Notes under the pieces: model-generated
Database searches by the model: none
What the model saw: the letters and a program-made list of their open reading frames with translations, nothing else
Told to the model about the DNA's origin: nothing
DNA from: Paeniglutamicibacter sp. Y32M11
GTDB taxonomy: Bacteria; Actinomycetota; Actinomycetes; Actinomycetales; Micrococcaceae
Direction: 5' to 3'
Assembly (NCBI RefSeq): GCF_019285735.1
Contig: NZ_CP079107.1
Span: 2,604,001-2,668,000, forward strand
DNA length: 64,000 nucleotides
Program-made: the position numbers and the translations under genes
Shown here: in pieces, positions 1 to 9,400 of the stretch
Layout: every line of letters starts with the position of its first letter
How positions within the stretch are numbered: the stretch's first letter is position 1

Positions 1-408
1 GGCACAACACCCTGGTGACATCCTGCGTCACCTTAACGCGTGGGCCATACCTCGTGGCGCCATCACCATCCCACCGGCACCAATCCGTGACTCGTACCCA
101 TCTAGATGCATCACGATTTCACCGCTGAGGACGATCATGGTCTCGTCGGACGCCGGGTGCGTGTACAAGGGCGTGTCTTAGCCCTTCTCGAGCTGATCCT
201 CGAAGAGTAAGAAAGCTCCGGCGGTTTGCGCCTCGGTGGCCTTCCAGAGATGCACTCCACCTCCGTAGAACCAACGGCGCTCCCCTGCCTCGGGTTGCAG
301 GATGATGGCCGGCAGTTTGTTTCCGGTATCCACGATGATCGCCTCTTGAGCTGATGTGGCACTGGGATCGGGATTCAGATCCCACGAGAAGACTGGACCG
401 ATGCTCAC
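1..408 (-). pseudogene. Cupin-domain protein, broken by a stop and a frameshift
   Basis: Reading leftwards from a GTG at 408, a cupin-like sequence begins MSIGPVFSWDLNPD and runs in good coding style to an in-frame TAA at 178-180. The same frame then continues with a typical cupin core: DTPLYTHPASDETMIVLSGE, followed by MHLDG and APRGMAHALR. It meets a TGA near base 30, where adding one base would restore RVTQDVTRVLC, the usual end of such a core. So one nonsense change and one single-base deletion seem to have disabled the gene. Its 3' end lies outside the window. Cupins of this type are small beta-barrel proteins, often enzymes or sensors, and no substrate can be inferred here. A sequencing error could explain one lesion but is less likely to explain both. 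Confidence 0.7.
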
Positions 409-515
409 GGTGAGTCAATCATCTTGGGGAACCGTAGTGGAAGCCGATGTGTATCGTCAGAGCCGCGCTGAACTCCGCTGGTCGACTCCCGCAGACGGCG
501 GATTATCGCCGGCAC

Positions 516-565
516 AAAAATGGCGTGTGTTCGCCCCCTCGGATCGGGGGCCAACACACGCCATT
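516..565 (-). terminator. Terminator of the metal ABC operon
   Basis: A long inverted repeat (arms AATGGCGTGTGTT and its complement, extended by a C5/G5 pair around a short loop) is followed on the minus strand by TTTTT (complement of 516-520). It lies about 30 bases past the permease stop codon, so it is a good Rho-independent terminator for the three-gene importer operon. Confidence 0.8.
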
Positions 566-594
566 GTCCCAACCGTTGGTTGGGTTGAGCGCGA

Positions 595-1473
595 CTAGGC
601 GGCTACGACCGCCATTTTTTCCGAATGCCGTACTTTGTCTCTGCGCCAGGCGATGAGCCGGCACACCAGATAAATCAGGAAGGAAATGGTGGTGACGTAG
701 GGGCTGATCGGCAGGGATCCGGCGAGGGCCAACAGGATGCCGCCCACCACGGATGTCATGGCGAAGGCCACCGACAGGCTCACCGTCAGTATCGGGTTGG
801 AAGACACCCGGATGGCTGCCGCGGCCGGAGTGATCAGCAGGGCCAAAACCAACAGCGCACCAACCACTTGGATGGAGAGGGCGACGGAGAGGCCCAGGAC
901 CACCATGAAGGCCACCGACAGTCTGCCAGCGGGGATGCCACGGGCCGCTGCCACCGCCGGGTCCACGCTGGCGAAGGTCAACGGGCGCCACATCGCAATC
1001 AGGGCCACCACAACGACCACCGAGCACACCGCCAGCAGTCCCAGCTGCACGGTATCCACGGCAACGATTTGACCGGTGAGCAGACCGAACTTGTTGGCGC
1101 TACGTCCCTCGTACAGCGCCAGGAACAAAATTCCCAGGCCGAGCCCGAAGGGCATCAGGACACCAATGATGGAGTTGCGGTCTTTCGCCGCTGCCCCCAT
1201 CAATCCCAAAACCAGTGAGGCCAGCACCGAACCAACCAGTGAACCCAGCACAACGTTGGTGCCGATCAGCAGGGCGAAGGCAGCACCGGCGAAGGAGAGT
1301 TCGGCGATACCATGGACCGCGAAGGCCATGTCGCGCAGCATGACAAAGATGCCGATCATGCCCCCGACCAGACCCAACAGGGCACCGGCGATCAGCGAGT
1401 TGCTGACCAAAGGCAGGATCTCGGCATAGTCCTGGAAGCTGAAGACGGTGCTCCAGATCTCGGAAATATCCAT
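595..1473 (-). CDS. znuB: Zinc/manganese-type ABC transporter permease
   Basis: Predicted membrane subunit of an ABC-3 family metal importer, 292 residues with about eight hydrophobic segments (for example ALLGLVGGMIGIFVML and VVLGSLVGSVLASLVLGLMG). It should form the channel that moves Zn2+ or Mn2+ delivered by the lipoprotein encoded upstream. I start it at the ATG at 1473, behind AGGAG and just after the ATPase stop. An upstream ATG at 1539 would lie inside the ATPase gene and add 22 residues unlike the family. Third gene of the operon, seven bases after the ATPase. The ABC-3 family is clear; zinc as the ion rests on the binding protein's His-rich loop and the Zur-like box upstream. Confidence 0.88.
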   Translation of the reverse strand: MDISEIWSTVFSFQDYAEILPLVSNSLIAGALLGLVGGMIGIFVMLRDMAFAVHGIAELSFAGAAFALLIGTNVVLGSLVGSVLASLVLGLMGAAAKDRNSIIGVLMPFGLGLGILFLALYEGRSANKFGLLTGQIVAVDTVQLGLLAVCSVVVVVALIAMWRPLTFASVDPAVAAARGIPAGRLSVAFMVVLGLSVALSIQVVGALLVLALLITPAAAAIRVSSNPILTVSLSVAFAMTSVVGGILLALAGSLPISPYVTTISFLIYLVCRLIAWRRDKVRHSEKMAVVAA

Positions 1474-1480
1474 GTGGTTC

Positions 1481-2311
1481 CTAGGCTCCTTGGTGCGGGT
1501 GGGAGTGGTTGACGGTTTCGGGCATACCGACCACCACAATGCGGCCGTTGGATTCGAAAACCTCGATGGGTGATCCGTAGAGCTCGGAGAGCACCTCGGA
1601 GCGCATCACTTCTTCCGGGGTACCAATGTGGAAGCGTCCACCGGCGAGGTAAAGCACCCGGTCAACATATTGCAGAATCGGGTTGATCTCATGGGTCACG
1701 AAGACCACCGCGGCTCCGTGGTCGCAGGCCTGGCGGTGGATGAGACCGGAAATGGCCTGCTGGTGGTGCAGATCCAGGGAGAGCAATGGTTCGTCGCAGA
1801 GCAACAGCCGGGGATCATCGGCCAATGCTTGAGCCGCGCGCAAGCGCTGCTGTTCACCTCCGGAGAGCACTCCGACGGGGCGGTCGGCATAGGCGCTGGC
1901 CCCCACAAGTTCCAAGAGTCCGTCCACCCGCTCGCGCATGGCCTTACGCTTGAGCCGAATCCCCCATTTGTGTCCGTCGATGCCCAACGCCACTAAGTCG
2001 CGGGCCCGCAATGGGGTGTTGTCGTCAAAGGGGCGTTGCTGCGGAATGGTGCCCACCTGACGTGAACCGCGGGCCACGGGCTTGCCGCATACCTCAACGC
2101 TTCCACCGGAGAGTTCTTGCAACCCCATCAGCGTGCGCAGCATGGTGGTTTTGCCCGATCCGTTGGGACCTAGGACCGCCAGGAACTCGCCGGGGGCGAT
2201 ATCTAGGTCCAGTCCGTCCCACAGTGGGCGGGCGCCAAAGCTCAGCGACGCGTTGCGCAGGCGCACCACCGGCGCGGGCGCTGTGGCCGCGGTGGCATTA
2301 TTTACCGGCAA
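1481..2311 (-). CDS. znuC: Zinc/manganese-type ABC transporter ATPase
   Basis: ATP-binding subunit, 276 residues, that powers the importer. It shows Walker A GPNGSGKT near residue 49, the signature LSGGEQQRL and Walker B LLLCDEPLLSLD. The start is a TTG at 2311 behind AGAGGTG, overlapping the last 14 bases of the binding-protein gene, which suggests translational coupling. The N-terminal 14 residues (NNATAATAPAP) are low-complexity, and a later start is possible but has no better ribosome site. The C terminus has a short His-containing tail (NHSHPHQ), which might help hold metal. Confidence 0.88.
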   Translation of the reverse strand: MPVNNATAATAPAPVVRLRNASLSFGARPLWDGLDLDIAPGEFLAVLGPNGSGKTTMLRTLMGLQELSGGSVEVCGKPVARGSRQVGTIPQQRPFDDNTPLRARDLVALGIDGHKWGIRLKRKAMRERVDGLLELVGASAYADRPVGVLSGGEQQRLRAAQALADDPRLLLCDEPLLSLDLHHQQAISGLIHRQACDHGAAVVFVTHEINPILQYVDRVLYLAGGRFHIGTPEEVMRSEVLSELYGSPIEVFESNGRIVVVGMPETVNHSHPHQGA

Positions 2312-3263
2312 GGGACACCTCTAGTTGCTGCACGTTTGATTCCATCCACGAAATATAGTCTTGCCCCTCGGGCAGGGTTTCGGTTAGTTCCAGCACCGGC
2401 ACGCCGGCCGCACGGGCCGCGGCTACGACCTGATCGGTTTGTGCGCCGGAGGTCTGGGTGTTCACTGCCAACAGCGCATAACGCTTGGCGTTCAGTGAGT
2501 CGGTGAGTTTATTAAGCAGCAAGGGGGAAAGGTCATCCCCGGCTTCCATGGCCGCACTGACTCCCTGAGGTGTTCCGTCCTTCAGGCCCGCTTCGGTGAG
2601 CAGATAGAACGGCAGCGGTTCGGTCATCGCGAATTCGCGCCCCGTTCCCCCACCGGAAAGTGAGTCGATCTTCAGAAGTAGCGCCTGAATCTTTTGGTCA
2701 AAATCTGCCGCGGCCGCGGTGAACTCTGTCGCCCGCTCCGGGCGCAGTTTGGAATATTCCGCGGCCAGGCCTCGTGCCAAGGAACCAACTGTGCGCACGT
2801 CATACCAGACGTGTTCATTGCCCTCGGCGTGTTCATGATCTGCTGTGGCCGCACCCTCGGTTGCCGGTGAGCCGGCCGCGGAATCACCATCGTCATGGAA
2901 GTCAATCGCGTGAATCACCGCGCCAGATTCGTTCTGCGGCACCTCGGAGAGCGCATCAATGAAGGGGTCGTATCCCCCGCCATTGGCGATGACAACATCG
3001 GCCTTGGCCACCGCGAGCTTGTCGCGCGCGGTGGCCTCGTAGGAGTGCGGATCCTGCGAGGTCCGATCGATCAGGGCACTGACGCTCACGGCGTTGCCAC
3101 CCACCGCACGAGCCACATCTGCGTACACCGAGGTGGAAGCCACCACGGTGATTTCGCCGTCGTTCGCGGATTCACGATCCTGCCCGGGCGGCACCGTGGC
3201 GGCGCAGCCCGGAAGCAACAACAGGGATATGGCAAGCGTGATGGCGCGGATGGGCTTGTTCAT
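2298..3263 (-). CDS. znuA: Zinc/manganese-binding lipoprotein of the ABC importer
   Basis: Solute-binding protein of the cluster 9 (ZnuA/AztC/TroA) type, 321 residues. A lipoprotein signal peptide ends with LLPGC (Cys19), so the protein should be anchored outside the membrane. Likely metal ligands include His in DPHSYEA and the run HDDGDS...DHEHAEGNEHVWYD, a His/Asp-rich loop typical of zinc carriers; a later acidic motif is NTQTSGAQTDQ. It is the first gene of the operon and lies just downstream of a Zur-like operator, so expression probably rises when zinc is scarce. Manganese cannot be ruled out from sequence alone. Confidence 0.88.
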   Translation of the reverse strand: MNKPIRAITLAISLLLLPGCAATVPPGQDRESANDGEITVVASTSVYADVARAVGGNAVSVSALIDRTSQDPHSYEATARDKLAVAKADVVIANGGGYDPFIDALSEVPQNESGAVIHAIDFHDDGDSAAGSPATEGAATADHEHAEGNEHVWYDVRTVGSLARGLAAEYSKLRPERATEFTAAAADFDQKIQALLLKIDSLSGGGTGREFAMTEPLPFYLLTEAGLKDGTPQGVSAAMEAGDDLSPLLLNKLTDSLNAKRYALLAVNTQTSGAQTDQVVAAARAAGVPVLELTETLPEGQDYISWMESNVQQLEVSLAGK

Positions 3264-3302
3264 GCGGTGCGTGTGTGGCCTTTCGAGAATTACAGAACCA
3301 CC

Positions 3303-3330
3303 ATACTATCCCAATTGCGAGTCATTCGCA
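3303..3330 (-). promoter_or_regulatory. Candidate Zur operator and -10 box of the metal importer
   Basis: On the minus strand, TGCGAATGACTCGCA (3316-3330) is a 7-1-7 near-palindrome with the layout of actinobacterial Zur boxes (from memory, TGAAAATGATTTTCA-like). It is followed by TAGTAT (complement of 3303-3308), a fair -10 hexamer, about 40 bases before the lipoprotein start. Zur binding here would block RNA polymerase when zinc is plentiful. The assignment is inference from shape and context. Confidence 0.5.
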
Positions 3331-4398
3331 TTATTGGGCGCTGCGGTTTTCCCTTCGGATGCCACGCTTCTGGTTCTGGTCATCAATCTCGCCGACCAGT
3401 TGTTCCAGCACGTCCTCCAGGAAGAGCACACCGAGCGTGGTTCCGGTTTCATCCACCACCCGAGCCAGATGCTTGCCATCGGCGCGCATCTGCTCCATGG
3501 CATCTTCAATCTCCGCGTCCTTATCCACCACGCCCATGGGGCGCAACTCAATGTTGGACACCGGGTGGTGATAGGAGCTATCCGGCAGGGCCATGACGTC
3601 CTTCATGTGCCAGTAGCCAACAAACTCTCCGCCGTCGGTGATGATGATGCGCGAGAAACCGGTGCGTCCCACGGTGCGTTCGAACTCTTGCACCGTGGTG
3701 CCGCGGCGCAGCGTCACCATTCGATCGCGAGTGACCATGGTCCCGGCGGCCGTCAGGTCCGAGAATTCCAGCGCCTTGCGGAGCATCACCGCGTCCTCGG
3801 CCTCCAAGGTGCCGTATCGGGCCGAGCTGGCAATGATTGACTGCACCTCGGCGGCGGTAAAGGCCGAGTTAACCTCGTCCTTCGGCTCCACCTTGAGCAG
3901 ATGCAGGAATCGGTTGGCCACCCAGTTCAGCGAGACCACGATGGGGTGCAGAATCACGGAGAGCACGAGCAGCGGTCCGGCCAGCAGCAAGACCGCCTTA
4001 TCGGCCATGGACACCGAGATATTCTTCGGCACCATTTCGCCGAAGGTCACGTGCAGGAAGGTCACGATGAGCAGCGCCAGAATAAAGGCGATGCTCCCGG
4101 CCAGTACCTCCGAGACGCCGAGGAACTCCAACGGCACCACAAAGAGGTGGTGAATGGCCGGTTCGGCGACGTTGAGGATCAACAGTGAACAGACGGTGAT
4201 GCCCAGCTGGCACACGGCCAACATGATCGATACCGATTCCATGGCCTTGAGCGCACGAATGGCGGCCTTGTTGCCGGCATCGGCCAAGGGCTCGATCTGT
4301 GAACGTCGGGCGGACATGACGGCAAATTCTGCGGCAACAAAAAACGCGTTGCCCAGCAGCAAGACGATCAGCCACAACAGGCCGGCGAAGTCGTTCAT
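3331..4398 (-). CDS. CorC/HlyC-family membrane protein, short form
   Basis: Protein of 355 residues with an N-terminal CNNM/DUF21 transmembrane domain (roughly residues 1-190, GNAFFVAAEFAVMSARRSQ then FGEMVPKNISVS) followed by a CBS-pair region. The C-terminal CorC_HlyC domain found in the longer neighbour is missing. Relatives are linked to Mg2+/Co2+ export or magnesium balance. The start ATG overlaps the stop of the upstream gene by four bases (ATGA), so the two are coupled and may form a heteromer. The old name haemolysin does not mean it lyses cells. Confidence 0.85.
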   Translation of the reverse strand: MNDFAGLLWLIVLLLGNAFFVAAEFAVMSARRSQIEPLADAGNKAAIRALKAMESVSIMLAVCQLGITVCSLLILNVAEPAIHHLFVVPLEFLGVSEVLAGSIAFILALLIVTFLHVTFGEMVPKNISVSMADKAVLLLAGPLLVLSVILHPIVVSLNWVANRFLHLLKVEPKDEVNSAFTAAEVQSIIASSARYGTLEAEDAVMLRKALEFSDLTAAGTMVTRDRMVTLRRGTTVQEFERTVGRTGFSRIIITDGGEFVGYWHMKDVMALPDSSYHHPVSNIELRPMGVVDKDAEIEDAMEQMRADGKHLARVVDETGTTLGVLFLEDVLEQLVGEIDDQNQKRGIRRENRSAQ

Positions 4399-5747
4399 CG
4401 CTGATTCTCCGATGCTTCATCCGGGCTGGACGCCGAGGCTGCCCCGGAGGCGCTGGGCGGGCGCGGTACAAAGTGCAGTTCTGCCACGCGGCGCTTATCC
4501 AGGGCGGTGACGGTGAACGTGCCACCGGGGATCTCCACAACGTCATTGAGGAAGGGAATTCGACCGAGTTCGGCCATGACAAATCCACCCAGGGTTTCGT
4601 AGGCGGCATCGTCCGGGATCTCCACCTCACCGATGAGATCGTTGAGCTGATCGGGGCGGGACATGCCCGGAATCTTCCAGGAGCCGTCGGGCAGCTGCTG
4701 GACCTCCTCGGTGGCGGTATCGTGCTCATCGGCGACCTCGCCGACGATTTCCTCAATCAGGTCTTCCAGGGTGACCATTCCGGCGGTTCCGCCATATTCA
4801 TCGAGCACGATGGCCATTTGCAGGTTGGCGCTGCGCAATTGCACCAGCAAGGTGTCCAGATGGACGGTTTCGGGCACAAAAATCACCGGAGTCTTGTTCT
4901 CCCCGACCTCCTTGCCCGCGCGCTTATCGCGCGGGATGGCAATGATCGTCTTGACGTGGCAGACACCCTTGATTTCATCGGAGGAACCATCCGTCACCGG
5001 GAAGCGCGAATAGCCGGTTTCCTTGGCTAGCTCGATGACCTCCTGCACATGGGCAGTATGTTCGATGGTCTCCATCTGGATGCGCGGGGTCATCACGTCG
5101 GCCGCCGAGCGCTCGGAGAATCGCACGGTGCGGTCCACAAAGAGTGCAGCATCCTTGTCCAGGGTTCCCATTTCGGCACTACGACGGACCAGCGAGACTA
5201 ACTCAGCGGGTGAGCGTGCGCCGGAGATTTCCTCTTTAACTTCCAGCCCAAAAAGGTGCAGGATCTTGTTCGAGAAACCGTTGAGCACCACGATCGCTGG
5301 CTTGAAGACGGCGGTGAATACCAGCTGGGGTCCAGCCACGGCACGGCCAATCTCATACGCCTTGGCAATGGCCAGGTTCTTGGGGACCAGCTCGCCGATG
5401 ACCATCGACAGCAGGGTGGCCAGCACCATGGCGGTGATGAGGCTGATGGGGGCCGCGGATTCGGCAAACCCCACGGATTCCAGTGGGCCGCGCAATAGTT
5501 TGCCGACCGATGGCTCCATGACGTAACCGGTCAGCAGCGTGGTGATGGTGATTCCCAGTTGGCAGGAGGAGAGCTGGGTGGAGAGAGACTTGAGGCACTG
5601 CAGCAGGGCGGTGGCCTTGGTGTCCCCCGCGTCAACGGCTTCCTGGACACTTGACTGATCCAGCGCGACGAGGGAAAACTCGACGGCGACAAAGAATCCG
5701 GTGCCCAAGATCAGCAATAGCCCAACGGCTAAGAGCAACCACTCCAT
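4395..5747 (-). CDS. CorC/HlyC-family membrane protein, full-length form
   Basis: Protein of 450 residues in the usual order: DUF21/CNNM membrane domain (to about residue 200, with TGFFVAVEFSLVALD and IGELVPKNLAIAKA), two CBS motifs (about 210-335, including LDEYGGTAGMVTLEDLIEEI) and a C-terminal CorC_HlyC domain (about 350-430). A low-complexity tail follows. Members are thought to move or sense divalent cations, with the CBS pair binding adenine nucleotides. First gene of a two-gene operon. No substrate is shown directly by the sequence. Confidence 0.88.
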   Translation of the reverse strand: MEWLLLAVGLLLILGTGFFVAVEFSLVALDQSSVQEAVDAGDTKATALLQCLKSLSTQLSSCQLGITITTLLTGYVMEPSVGKLLRGPLESVGFAESAAPISLITAMVLATLLSMVIGELVPKNLAIAKAYEIGRAVAGPQLVFTAVFKPAIVVLNGFSNKILHLFGLEVKEEISGARSPAELVSLVRRSAEMGTLDKDAALFVDRTVRFSERSAADVMTPRIQMETIEHTAHVQEVIELAKETGYSRFPVTDGSSDEIKGVCHVKTIIAIPRDKRAGKEVGENKTPVIFVPETVHLDTLLVQLRSANLQMAIVLDEYGGTAGMVTLEDLIEEIVGEVADEHDTATEEVQQLPDGSWKIPGMSRPDQLNDLIGEVEIPDDAAYETLGGFVMAELGRIPFLNDVVEIPGGTFTVTALDKRRVAELHFVPRPPSASGAASASSPDEASENQR

Positions 5748-6346
5748 TTAGTGTTTCACCGCCCCGAGGGCGCGTGAACTTCGGGGGGCGGCAACGCCGT
5801 GGCCCGGAAGTTTAGAATATGTGTGCCTGCAACTAGAAGGCTCCGATAGCGAAGCCGAACTCGGCGAGCAATGACATGAGTGGCCGGCGCTGCGTGATTT
5901 CACGACGGGCCGGCACAGAGAATGACTGTCCATTATGGATTCAGTCTAACCGATGGGCGAGGCGAGAACGGGCAGGCCGAATCGGAACCAAATCGCCCGC
6001 GGTCAGTAGGCCCGCGCGGCGTAAAGTCCGCAACCTTGTGCGTCACAAAGCCCCGAATCACAAACATGCTTGCAGCTGCGACGCGGTGGTGTGTGACCGA
6101 AGTCCTGCCCCGCTGATTCCGCCTAAATTTTCACGGCGATATCTCCGGCTAGATTCGCTGGTCGATTCGCCAGATCTGCGGCGCAGGATTGGGGCACGAC
6201 CCACGCCCACGGGACAGCTGACGGCACCTGGCCGGAGCAACACGGCGGAGAGCAATTTCTTCCTGTGGCATCGACTCGGCGCAGGATCGGGCCGTTCGGC
6301 GCGACATACATGTGATGCCCGGCTCATAAGTTCCCAACCTGAGGCC
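5748..6346. other. Non-coding stretch between the CorC-like operon and kgd
   Basis: About 600 bases between divergent transcription units. Open frames here have random composition and no ribosome sites, so I see no gene. A GC-rich inverted repeat (CGCCCC / GGGGCG, 5761-5791) lies in the leader of the CorC-like operon. Nothing else can be named. Confidence 0.5.
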
Positions 6347-6364
6347 AATAGTCACTAGACTATT
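6347..6364 (+). promoter_or_regulatory. Inverted repeat upstream of kgd
   Basis: AATAGT-CACTAG-ACTATT is a perfect 6-bp inverted repeat with a 6-base centre, about 90 bases before the kgd start. It includes TAGACT and TAGACTATT, which could act as a -10 region, so it may be an operator overlapping the promoter. No known regulator site is recognised. Confidence 0.3.
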
Positions 6365-6454
6365 ACGCAGGTCTAGAACTTTGCCTGCGCGATAGGTACC
6401 CGGCGCGGAGGCTGCTTGGACAAACGGAAATTCAGGGAGAAGAGGCGTAATACC

Positions 6455-9400
6455 GTGCCAGATCAATCGCACCACCGACTCACCGAAGAGTTCGGCGGGA
6501 ACGAATGGCTAGTTGATGAGCTGTACGAACAGTTCCTCAAGGACAAGAACTCGGTAGATAAGAAGTGGTGGGACATCTTCGCGTCCCTCAACTCGGAGCA
6601 GGCGGCCGCTCCTGCGGCACAGGCTCCGGTTGCAGCCACCCCGGCACCGGCTGCACCTGCAGCAGTACCACGTGCCGCAACCCAGGCCCGCGTCGTTGAC
6701 GTCTCCGGAGGCACACCCAGCGCCTCCGCCGAATCCTCGACCGCCGGCACTGCAGCCGCCGCGGCACCTCGTGTACCGGCAGATCCCGCTCCGGCCACCA
6801 AGTCGCAGCCGATCCCCGCACAGGTCCCCAAGGCCAGCACCCCCGGCACCATGGGCGAGGAAAAGCGCACGCAGCTGCGTGGCCCGGCCAAGGCCATCGC
6901 CACCAACATGGAGCAGTCGCTGACCGTTCCGACCGCCACCACGGTGCGCGCGGTTCCGGCCAAGGCATTGATCGACAACCGCGTTGTCATCAACAACCAC
7001 CTCAAGCGTGCCCGCGGCGGCAAGATCTCCTTCACGCACATCATCGGCTTCGCCGTGATTCGCGCCCTAAAGCTCTTCCCCTCCCAGAACGTCACCTATG
7101 CCGAGATCGACGGCAAGCCGATGGCCGTCACCCCGGCCCACGTGAACTTCGGCATCGCCATTGACATGCCCAAGCCCGATGGCTCGCGCATGCTGGCCGT
7201 GCCGAACATCAAGGCAGCGGAGACCCTGAGCTTCAACGAGTTCTGGGACACCTACGAAGGCCTGATCAAGCGCGCCCGCGCCAACAAGCTCACCGCGGAT
7301 GACTACGCGGGCACCACCGTGTCGCTGACCAACCCCGGCGGCATCGGCACCGTGCACTCGGTACCGCGCCTCTCCAAGGGCCAGGCCACCATCGTGGGCG
7401 TTGGTGCACTGGAATACCCTGCGGCCTACCGCGGCTCCGCCGAGTCGACGGTTGCTCTCGCGGGCGTCGGCAAGATCATCACCCTGACCTCCACCTATGA
7501 CCACCGTGTCATCCAGGGTGCCGGCTCCGGCGAGTTCCTGAAGCTTGTGGAGTCGCTGTTGCTGGGCGAGCAGGGCTTCTACGACGAGATCTTCGAAGCA
7601 CTGCGCATCCCGTACGAACCGGTGCGCTGGGCCGTTGACAACCAGGTCGACGTCGAGCTGCAGGTTAACAAGATCGCTCGCATCCAGCAGCTCATCCACT
7701 CCTACCGCGTGCGCGGCCACCTGATGGCCGACACCAACCCGCTGGAATACGTCCAGCGCCGCCACCCGGACCTCGACATCCAGACCTACGGCCTGACGCT
7801 GTGGGATCTGGACCGCGAATGGGTCACCGGCGGATTCGGTGGCAAGGACCGCCTGCTGCTGCGCGACATCCTCGGAGTACTGCGCGACGCCTACTGCCGC
7901 ACCATCGGCATCGAATACATGCACATCCAGGATCCCGTGGAACGCAAGTGGTTCCAGGACGAGCTGGAGCACCCATACACCAAGCCGACCCGCGAAGAGC
8001 AGTTCCGCATCCTGGGCAAGCTGAACTCCGCGGAGGCCTTCGAAACCTTCCTGCAGACCAAGTTTGTTGGACAGAAGCGCTTCTCGCTAGAGGGCGGCGA
8101 ATCCCTGATTCCGCTGCTTGATGGCATCATCTCCGATGCCGCCGACGAAGGCATCGACGAGGTCGGCATCGGCATGGCTCACCGTGGCCGCCTGAACGTG
8201 CTGACCAACATCGCCGGCAAGACCTACGCACAGGTCTTCCGCGAATTCGAAGGAACCGCGCCGACCGGCTCGGTCCAGGGTTCGGGCGACGTGAAGTACC
8301 ACCTGGGTACCGAGGGTTCCTACACCTCGGATTCGGGCAACGAGACCAAGGTTTACCTTGCGGCGAACCCCTCGCACCTCGAAGCATCCGACCCGGTGCT
8401 CGAGGGCATCGTGCGCGCCAAGCAGGACCGCGCGGATTCGGGCAACTTCAACGTGCTGCCGATTCTGGTCCACGGCGACGCCGCCTTTGCTGGCCAGGGT
8501 GTTGTTTCGGAGACCTTCGCCTTCTCGCAGCTTCCGGGCTACAAGACCGGCGGCACGATCCACGTGATCGTGAACAACCAGGTTGGCTTCACCACCGCAC
8601 CGACCTCCTCGCGTTCAAGCGTGTACGCGACCGACGTTGCCAAGCAGGTTCAGGCACCGGTCTTCCACGTTAACGGCGATGAGCCGGAGTCGGTAGTTCA
8701 CGTGGCTCAGCTGGCCTTCAAGTACCGCCAGCGCTTCAACAAGGACGTCGTCATCGACATGGTGTGCTACCGCCGCCGTGGCCACAATGAGGGCGACGAT
8801 CCGTCGATGACTCAGCCGATGATGTACAACCTCATCGAGGCCAAGCGTTCGACCCGCAAGCTGTACACCGAGGCTCTTGTTGGCCGCGGCGACATCACGC
8901 AGGACGAGGCAGATTCGGCACTGCGCGACTACCAGGATCGCCTGGAACGCGTCTTCTCCGAGACTCACGCCGCGCAGACCTCCCCGATTCCGGTAATTAC
9001 CCCGGGCATGTCGGCGATCAACGATCTGGAGCTGCCCGCAGCCCAGCGCGAGGACTACGCATCGGTTGGCACCGGAACCGGCACCGCGATCACCGCCGAA
9101 ACTCTGGCACAGATCGGCGCCGCTCACATGGCCATCCCGGAGGACTTCACCGTCCACCCGAAGCTCAAGGTACTCCTGGAGCGTCGCGAAAAGATGAGCC
9201 GCGAGGGCGGGATTGACTGGGGCATGGCGGAAATCGCCGCCTTCGGCACCCTGTCCATGGAAGGTGTACCGGTTCGTCTGGCAGGCCAGGACTCACGCCG
9301 CGGCACCTTTGTGCAGCGTCACGCGGTCTTCCACGATCGCCTGAACGGCAACGAGTGGTACCCGATGCACAACCTCTCCGAGGACCAGGCGAAGCTGTGG

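Noticed and set aside
503-1027. Long minus-strand frame overlapping the permease gene
   Set aside because: Gly/Arg/His-rich shadow of the permease, which has membrane helices and a proper start.
3331-5747. Haemolysins
   Set aside because: The name is historical. DUF21-CBS domains point to ion transport, not toxins.
5876-6358. Open frame of 160 codons on the plus strand upstream of kgd
   Set aside because: Arg- and Pro-rich random composition, no ribosome site, no family features.
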